This document shows, one piece after another, positions 58,847-64,000 of a DNA stretch of 64,000 nucleotides. Made by a program: the position numbers and the translations under genes. A model generated the notes under the pieces. It saw nothing but the letters and a program-made list of their open reading frames with translations. It searched no databases and had not been told where the DNA came from. The stretch spans positions 41,545-105,544 of the forward strand of contig PMUP01000025.1 in assembly GCA_003166865.1 (NCBI GenBank). Reading direction: 5' to 3'. The DNA is from Bryobacterales bacterium (GTDB lineage: Bacteria > Acidobacteriota > Terriglobia > Bryobacterales > Bryobacteraceae). How positions within the stretch are numbered: position 1 is the stretch's first letter; the number at the start of each line of letters is the position of its first letter.

Positions 58847-60559
58847 CTACTGGAGCAGAGCTCCGAGCGCGGGCAGCGGCACAGCGCTGTCTTTCAGCGC
58901 CGCGTCGTGAAATTGCTGGAGCTGGAAGGCCGAGCCTTTGCGCATTTTGTAAGCCTCGCGAGTGTCCAGCCAACCGCGCCATCCGATGAAGTACATCGGT
59001 AGCTGGCAGGAGGACAACTGCGCGCGCTGGAATTTGCCGGTGGCTTCTTCCTTCTCCTGGAATGTGTCGTTCATCATCAGATCCAGCGCCTGCTGTTCGG
59101 TCATGCCCATGGTCTGCAGCCGGATATCGAGAATCGAATTGGCGATGGACCGGAGCAGTTGCTTCATCATGCTCAAGCGCAGCTCCGGGCTGTTATTCAT
59201 GAAGCCCTCGTCCGACATCATCTGCTGCGTATAGAGGGCCCAGCCTTCGACATACGGCCCATTTCCAAAGATGCTCCGAAGCACGCGGCGCGATTTCGGT
59301 TCCAGGGCGTTCGAGAATTCAAACTGCACGTAGTGGCCCGGCATGGCTTCATGAATGGTGATTTCCATCATGCCGTAGCGATTGTATTCGCGCAGCTTGG
59401 ATTCGACGCGCGCTTTGGGCATGTTGGCCGGAATGGGCGTCACCCAATAGAACGCGCCCAGTTGCGGCTCGAGCGCGGGGGCGGCGTTGAAACCGGCAAC
59501 AGAATAGATGCCGCGCATGAACTCGGGCGTGGGAATCACTTGCAGATTGCCGCCTGAGCCGAGGGTCACCAGGTGCTTCTCCCGCACGTAATTCGTGGCC
59601 TCCGTCAAATCCATCTTGGCTTGATCCATGTAACCGGCCGGGGTGGTGTGCTGCTGCGCGATTTTGTCCAGAGCCTGCTTGACGGTTTCGGGCGCGGCCA
59701 GCTTGGCCATTTGTTCGCGCACGTCCTTCAGGGCGGTTTCGGCTTCCGCCAGCACCTGCTCGGGCTTTTTTCCTGACACCAGGGTGTAGGCGAACTTCGG
59801 GTCGTATTTTTCTTTACCGAGGCGCCAGTCGCTGGTTTTTTTCGACAGATCATCCTTCAAGAACTTGGTAAACCCGCGCAGAGCGTCCAAAGCCGGCCCC
59901 GCCGCGTGGTCGTAGTCCGCCTTCAAAGCGTCCGGCGCCTCAGCGCGCAACGCTTTGTCGATCAAATCCAGATTGCCGTCGTTTTCCTCGCGCGCCACAC
60001 GATTCCAAATCTCGGGGGCGTCGGCCAGGTTCGCTTGCGCTTGCTGCACCAGCGCTGGAATCTTCTGCAATCGCTGGATGATCTGGCGATAGCGGGTCTC
60101 GAGGGGAGCGTATTCGAGCACAAACGGGTTGAACAGCGCGTTGCCCACGAGCTCCACATAGCCCGTCGGATTGTGACGATAGCTTTGGATTTTTTCGAGC
60201 TCCAGGAGCGACAGGTTGATCTGGTTGTCGATGATCTGATAATCGGCGCGGTCCTCGGGCGAGAGCGAATCTTGCGCGATCACGGCCAAACGATTGTGGA
60301 AATCGGAATAGAACTTGTGCTGCTGGTCGATGCCCGCCGCGCTGAAATCGTCCACCTGTTCGTCAAGGCGTATACCATTGTGCTCGTGATATCCGGCCGA
60401 CGTCGCGCCGACCGGCGACAGCGCCAGCGATCCATAGACGAAGTCATCGGTGAGCTTGGAAAGGTCCGGCCCCGCCGGACGCGCTGCTGTCTTGCAACCT
60501 GTTACACAGAGCACGGACGCAGCCGCGAGAACCAAAGCTATCCTAAGCGATTGCCGCAT
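58847..60559 (-). CDS. DUF885 lipoprotein
   Basis: A 570-residue protein with a lipoprotein signal (MRQSLRIALVLAAASVLCVTGC, lipobox VTGC). The DUF885 domain fills the rest; the zinc-type motif HEAMPGHYVQFEFSN (~residue 405) and GWALYTQQMM resemble HExxH-like metallopeptidases, and relatives cleave peptides. Attached to the periplasmic face of a membrane. The start at 60559 overlaps the 3' end of fabD by 17 bases, so it is probably co-transcribed from upstream. Confidence 0.85.
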   Translation of the reverse strand: MRQSLRIALVLAAASVLCVTGCKTAARPAGPDLSKLTDDFVYGSLALSPVGATSAGYHEHNGIRLDEQVDDFSAAGIDQQHKFYSDFHNRLAVIAQDSLSPEDRADYQIIDNQINLSLLELEKIQSYRHNPTGYVELVGNALFNPFVLEYAPLETRYRQIIQRLQKIPALVQQAQANLADAPEIWNRVAREENDGNLDLIDKALRAEAPDALKADYDHAAGPALDALRGFTKFLKDDLSKKTSDWRLGKEKYDPKFAYTLVSGKKPEQVLAEAETALKDVREQMAKLAAPETVKQALDKIAQQHTTPAGYMDQAKMDLTEATNYVREKHLVTLGSGGNLQVIPTPEFMRGIYSVAGFNAAPALEPQLGAFYWVTPIPANMPKARVESKLREYNRYGMMEITIHEAMPGHYVQFEFSNALEPKSRRVLRSIFGNGPYVEGWALYTQQMMSDEGFMNNSPELRLSMMKQLLRSIANSILDIRLQTMGMTEQQALDLMMNDTFQEKEEATGKFQRAQLSSCQLPMYFIGWRGWLDTREAYKMRKGSAFQLQQFHDAALKDSAVPLPALGALLQ

Positions 60560-61472
60560 GTACCTTCTCCAGATCTTCCGCTTCGCCAAACTTGGAACCT
60601 TCCAATTGGCTGTCGATACTGCGGAGCAAACCAGTGAGCACTCCACCCGCACCGACTTCGAGGTACCGCCCGATCCCGAGCGAAGACAGCCGCTGGATCA
60701 CTTCGGTCCAGCGGACCGGGTTCGGCACCTGTTGATACAGACCCTCCCGCGCTTCGGCCCCGGTGCGAATCACGCGCGCTTGCCAGCCATTCACCAGCGG
60801 CACGGCCAGGTCGCGAAACTCGGTGGAGTCCAGATCGGCCTTCAGCCGCTCCTGCGCCGGTTGCATGAGCGGACAGTGGAACGGAGCACTGACGGGCAGC
60901 AACAGGGCGCGCCGGGCGCCGGCTGCTTTGGCCAGGTCGACCGCTCGCGCGACGGCTCCGGCATGCCCCGCGATCACTACCTGATCCGGCGAATTCAGGT
61001 TCGCGGCTGTCACAACCTCGCCTTGCGCGGCGTCGGCAAGAATGGCGTCGAGCTTGCCTTCCGGGAGCTTCAGCAAGGCCGCCATCGCGCCTGTGCCGAC
61101 CGGGACCGCTTCCTGCATATATTTGCCACGCTTGCGTACTAAGCGCACGGCGTCGATGAAGTCGAGCGATTGGGCCGCCACCAGCGCGGCGTACTCGCCG
61201 AGTGAATGGCCGGCGACGTAATCGGGTTGGATCCCGAGCTGGTCCAATACTCGCCAGGCCGCGACCGAAACCGTTAGCAGGGCCGGCTGCATGTTCTCGG
61301 TGAGTTGGAGCGTCTCGGCTGGGCCTTCCAAGCAAAGCTGGGTGAGTGGAAATCCCAAAGCGCGGTCGGCAGTGTCGAAAATTGCGCGGGCGGCTGCAAA
61401 TTTTTCGACAAGGCTCTTGCCCATGCCGACGTATTGCGAGCCCTGTCCCGGGAAAACGAACGCTGTCTTCAT
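60543..61472 (-). CDS. fabD: Malonyl-CoA:ACP transacylase
   Basis: A 309-residue enzyme that loads malonate onto acyl carrier protein for fatty-acid synthesis. Starts MKTAFVFPGQGSQYVGMGK; the active-site Ser is in GHSLGEYAAL (~residue 90) and the catalytic His in APFHCPLM (~199). Length and motifs are standard. The 3' end overlaps the DUF885 start by 17 bases. Other fab genes are not adjacent here. Confidence 0.95.
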   Translation of the reverse strand: MKTAFVFPGQGSQYVGMGKSLVEKFAAARAIFDTADRALGFPLTQLCLEGPAETLQLTENMQPALLTVSVAAWRVLDQLGIQPDYVAGHSLGEYAALVAAQSLDFIDAVRLVRKRGKYMQEAVPVGTGAMAALLKLPEGKLDAILADAAQGEVVTAANLNSPDQVVIAGHAGAVARAVDLAKAAGARRALLLPVSAPFHCPLMQPAQERLKADLDSTEFRDLAVPLVNGWQARVIRTGAEAREGLYQQVPNPVRWTEVIQRLSSLGIGRYLEVGAGGVLTGLLRSIDSQLEGSKFGEAEDLEKVHAAIA

Positions 61473-61570
61473 ACAGAGAACAAACAGTTCTAGTTTAGCT
61501 TGTTGCGCCGTCATTTTTTTTCGATCCTTTGGCCCTTCGCTTGCGTCTTATGCAGTGAGAAGGAGATGCG

Positions 61571-61780
61571 ATGAACATTCAGACTCGCCCTCAAGCGCAG
61601 CCGCCAGTGATCGAACATGAGCACAAGGCGTTTGTTTACTGTCCCATTTGCACGCACACCGTGGAGGGGATTGTGATCGCGACGGGAAAGACCGCCAAGG
61701 TGAAACCCGGTCAAAAGTGCTCGCGGTGCTCGGCGGCCCTCGATCCGGGCTACATCATGCGCATGGATCGGGCCGCGTAA
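61571..61780 (+). CDS. Small zinc-ribbon protein (1)
   Basis: A 69-residue protein with two Cys pairs, YCPICTHT and KCSRCSAAL, separated by ~25 residues, which make a zinc ribbon. The rest is basic and polar. A strong ribosome site (AAGGAG) precedes the ATG. I know no assigned function. Another zinc-ribbon gene follows 46 bases later on the same strand. Confidence 0.7.
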   Translation: MNIQTRPQAQPPVIEHEHKAFVYCPICTHTVEGIVIATGKTAKVKPGQKCSRCSAALDPGYIMRMDRAA

Positions 61781-61826
61781 CGCCGGAGGCGCACAGTGCG
61801 CAGACATGTTACTGTAGTTTCAGTCA

Positions 61827-62048
61827 ATGAAACGAAAACCAGCGGCGCCCATGGAGCCCGTGATTGACCGGAAGCTTCTCGTTCAAGCTGAGCTCTCAGT
61901 GATGCCTGATCTGACGAAGCGGGTGGAAAAGTGTTCCGTCTGCGGCGCAAGCTGCGCGCCCAATTCCGCGGAAGGGTTGTGTTGGGTTTGTCGGCGCTTG
62001 AAAATCAGCGCGTGGCGTGATTCCGATCAGCAAAGCGTTCAGGAGTAG
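61827..62048 (+). CDS. Small zinc-ribbon protein (2)
   Basis: A 73-residue protein with KCSVCGASC and LCWVCRRLK, four or five Cys in a CxxC...CxxC zinc-ribbon arrangement, preceded by a charged helix (VIDRKLLVQAELSVMPDLTKRVE). Its end overlaps the convergent ornithine-cyclodeaminase-like gene by 44 bases. Function unknown; together with its neighbour it may be a small regulatory or nucleic-acid-binding unit. Confidence 0.6.
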   Translation: MKRKPAAPMEPVIDRKLLVQAELSVMPDLTKRVEKCSVCGASCAPNSAEGLCWVCRRLKISAWRDSDQQSVQE

Positions 62049-62919
62049 CGAGCGCCCGCTCGTAGACAAACGCTCCCGCGGCAACGTCTTCCACACCAAT
62101 ACCAAGCGATTTGAAGATCGTGATTTGGCTCGGGTCGAAGTGACGCTGGACGTTTTGAAGCTCCCCGACATTGGCCCAGCTATTTGGCAGGATCAGGTCC
62201 CCAGCCTCAATTTTGGCTTGCTCCAGCGAATCCACCGCCACCAAGGCCGCACGGCGAACCAACTCGCCCGGTAGCTCCCTCCGATTTGCCACATTCGAAC
62301 CCATGGCGTTGATCATGATCCCGGGCGCGATCCAGGCGTCTTCTAACACGGGTTCCTGCGCGTTCGTCGCAGTGACCACGATGTGAGCGCCGCGAACGGC
62401 CTCTTCAGCCGTGGCTACTGCTTGGGCCGCGCATTCTTCCGCGAACTTGCGCCGCTTCTCTTCGTTCCGGCTCCAGACCCGCACCGTTTTGATGGGCCGG
62501 ACCGCGCGAATCGCCTTGACCTGCGTCCGAGCCTGGAATCCCGAGCCAATCACGGCCAAGGTGTCTGCCTGGGGATTCGACAAAAGGTCCGTCGCGTACC
62601 CGCTTGCGGCGCCGGTACGAATCTGGCCCAGATGATTCGCCTCCATCCAGGCGAGCGGCTGCGCTGTCTGGGCGTCGTACAGCATGAAGTACGCGTACAT
62701 TCCGTAACGCGGGTTGACGGAATAGAACTTGGTTCCGAAGTAGTTGCGATAGGAGCCGGCCATGCTATGCAGCGTCGATCCGGTATCGAGTATCAGACGC
62801 CGCCGCGGCTGGTTGATGGCCCCGCCCTCTGCCAAGGCTTCAAAGGCACCACGCATGACGCCGATGGCTTCTTGCATCGGCAGTAATTGGCGCACGTCCT
62901 CTTCGGTAAGGTAGAGCAC
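62005..62919 (-). CDS. Ornithine cyclodeaminase / mu-crystallin family protein
   Basis: A 304-residue NAD(P)-binding enzyme. Typical stretches: LTEEDVRQLLPMQEAIGVMRGAF, RTGAASGYATDLLS, the Rossmann loop VIGSGFQARTQVKAI, and SLGIGVEDVAAGAFVYERA at the C-terminus. Members act as ornithine cyclodeaminase, alanine dehydrogenase or ketimine reductase. The GTG at 62919 is chosen since it follows the aceE stop (62921-62923) directly; an in-frame ATG at 62970 would overlap aceE. Likely in the aceE operon. Confidence 0.88.
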   Translation of the reverse strand: MLYLTEEDVRQLLPMQEAIGVMRGAFEALAEGGAINQPRRRLILDTGSTLHSMAGSYRNYFGTKFYSVNPRYGMYAYFMLYDAQTAQPLAWMEANHLGQIRTGAASGYATDLLSNPQADTLAVIGSGFQARTQVKAIRAVRPIKTVRVWSRNEEKRRKFAEECAAQAVATAEEAVRGAHIVVTATNAQEPVLEDAWIAPGIMINAMGSNVANRRELPGELVRRAALVAVDSLEQAKIEAGDLILPNSWANVGELQNVQRHFDPSQITIFKSLGIGVEDVAAGAFVYERALATPERFADRNHATR

Positions 62920-62920
62920 C

Positions 62921-64000
62921 CTACTTGGTCGCCGGGTCCGCGCTCTCGGGATCCAAGCCCAGATCGACAATGGCCCCCTGCGCTCGCTGCTTATCGAATT
63001 TGCCGTCGCGAGCTAGGCGCGCTAAAGACGCCGCTGCGATGGCTTCCGCGCCGTTCTCGAAATGCTTCCGCAAGTGTTCGCGGTTGTCGCTGCGACCGAA
63101 ACCATCGGTGCCTAGCGTAACCAGGCGGCCGGGGAGCCACGGAGCGATCTGATCAGCCACTACTTTCATATAGTCGGTGGAGGCGACGATTGGCCCTTCG
63201 ACGCCTTCGAGCGTTTGCAACAGGTAGGGCTTGCGCTCCGGTTCGGTGGGATGCAGGCGGTTCCAGCGCTCCACCTCCAGGGCGTCGCGCCGAAGCTCGT
63301 TGTAGCTGGTGATGCTCCAGACATCGGCCGTCACCTGGTAGTTATCCGCCAGGATCTTCTGCGCACGCACGGCTTCGTTCAATATTGGGCCGCTTCCGAA
63401 GAGCTGCACCTGCGCACGTCCCGCCTCGGCTGCTTTGTAGCGGTACATGCCACGCAGGATTCCGTCCGCCGCGCCCTCCGGCATAGGCGGCTGCGCGTAG
63501 TTCTCGTTATAGAGCATCAGATAGTAGAACCGGTCTTCCATCTGCTGGTACATGCGCCGGATTCCATCCTGAATGAGGACCGCAATTTCGTAAGCGTACG
63601 CCGGGTCGTAGCTGTGGCAGGTGGGAACGGTGCTCGCGAGCACGAGGCTGTGGCCATCCTGGTGCTGCAACCCTTCGCCCGCGAGAGTGGTCCGGCCGCC
63701 CGTTCCGCCCATCAGGAAGCCTTTGCCGCGCGAGTCGGCGAACGCCCAGATCAAATCGCCAATCCGTTGGAACCCAAACATCGAGTAATAGGTAAAGAAC
63801 GGGATCATCGGGACGCCGTAGGTCGCGTAAGCGGTGCCCGCCGCGGTGAACGACGCCATGGAGCCAGCCTCGTTGATGCCTTCTTCGAGAATCTGGCCGT
63901 TCTTGGCTTCCCTATAAAACAGGAAGTTTTCGCTATCCACCGGCTTGTAGAGCTGGCCGCGGCTGGCATAGATGCCGTACTGCCGGAACAGCGATTCCAT
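62921..64000 (-). CDS. aceE: Pyruvate dehydrogenase E1 component, C-terminal part (runs off the window)
   Basis: A 359-codon open end of a homodimeric-type E1 (AceE; full length ~880). Recognised by SENFLFYREAKNGQILEEGINEAGSMASF, GVPMIPFFTYYSMFGFQRIGDLIWA, GGTGGRTTLAGEGLQHQDGHS and VPTCHSYDPAYAYEIAVL in the transketolase-like middle and C-terminal domains. It decarboxylates pyruvate with ThDP and passes acetyl to E2 lipoyl groups. Only the C-terminal part is in the window; the start is beyond 64000. The stop is one base from the downstream cyclodeaminase-like gene. Confidence 0.93.
   Translation of the reverse strand: MESLFRQYGIYASRGQLYKPVDSENFLFYREAKNGQILEEGINEAGSMASFTAAGTAYATYGVPMIPFFTYYSMFGFQRIGDLIWAFADSRGKGFLMGGTGGRTTLAGEGLQHQDGHSLVLASTVPTCHSYDPAYAYEIAVLIQDGIRRMYQQMEDRFYYLMLYNENYAQPPMPEGAADGILRGMYRYKAAEAGRAQVQLFGSGPILNEAVRAQKILADNYQVTADVWSITSYNELRRDALEVERWNRLHPTEPERKPYLLQTLEGVEGPIVASTDYMKVVADQIAPWLPGRLVTLGTDGFGRSDNREHLRKHFENGAEAIAAASLARLARDGKFDKQRAQGAIVDLGLDPESADPATK

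Overview
The window is GC-rich bacterial DNA, densely packed with genes on both strands. It looks like an acidobacterium of the Solibacter/Bryobacter group. The indications are: a secreted NHL-repeat protein ending in the Solibacter-type C-terminal domain (42054-43802); an ~850-residue FtsX/MacB permease of the kind abundant in Acidobacteria; a PEP-CTERM protein; GAF-ANTAR and M14/DUF885 secreted enzymes; and a type A RNase P RNA. This assignment is inferred from gene content, not from a marker gene comparison. No transposase, integrase, CRISPR array, rRNA or tRNA was seen.

Layout. 1-1.25 kb: a phosphoesterase (phospholipase C family) broken by one frameshift and one amber codon. 1.4-7.8 kb: a GAF-ANTAR regulator behind a near-consensus promoter, an RBBP9-like hydrolase, an M14 peptidase, a HupE-like protein, an AI-2E family permease and a Nudix enzyme. 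8.0-13.1 kb: an acyl-CoA carboxylase block (carboxyltransferase, AtuA, AtuA-like small protein) converging on accC and accB. 13.1-16.2 kb: M24 peptidase, quinone oxidoreductase, an unknown protein and a Uma2 protein. 16.2-21.4 kb: a branched-chain amino-acid operon ilvB-ilvN-ilvC-cimA, preceded by a leader peptide (ending ILITVVVPSPA) and an attenuator. 21.5-22.3 kb: a TacA/TacT-type toxin-antitoxin pair with a palindromic operator. 22.4-25.8 kb: rsgA, a frameshifted epimerase and an NHL protein. 25.9-32.2 kb: a sugar/envelope group (GH79-like hydrolase, two polytopic GT-C-like membrane proteins, a UDP-galactopyranose-mutase-like flavoprotein). 32.2-35.4 kb: a tautomerase, rnpB, and a multi-PAS histidine kinase whose 3' end runs into rnpB. 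35.6-43.8 kb: DUF58 protein, ADOP permease, OmpA-like protein, small membrane protein, Cu/Zn SOD and the NHL/Solibacter-domain protein. 43.8-52.5 kb: a heme-motif secreted protein flanked by a 67-bp direct repeat that copies the start of treS, then treS-maltokinase and treY. 52.5-54.1 kb: a glycine-zipper stress protein and a recombination scar (truncated pgm joined to a reversed ATPase fragment). 54.1-64 kb: HAD phosphatase, two stand-alone KdpD-type sensor proteins, an alpha/beta hydrolase, a PEP-CTERM protein, a DUF885 lipoprotein, fabD, two small zinc-ribbon proteins, an ornithine-cyclodeaminase-like enzyme and the C-terminal part of aceE.

How it works together. IlvB/N, IlvC and CimA supply valine/leucine precursors and isoleucine by the citramalate route, with transcription apparently sensed through Ile/Leu/Val codons in the leader. 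AccB, AccC and the carboxyltransferase could form an acyl-CoA carboxylase together with the AtuA proteins. TreS and TreY point to trehalose and alpha-glucan metabolism, but the maltokinase half of TreS has lost motif residues, and treZ and glgE are not in the window. Three genes (phosphoesterase, epimerase, PEP-CTERM protein) carry single-base lesions, so residual sequencing indels should be considered before calling them dead.
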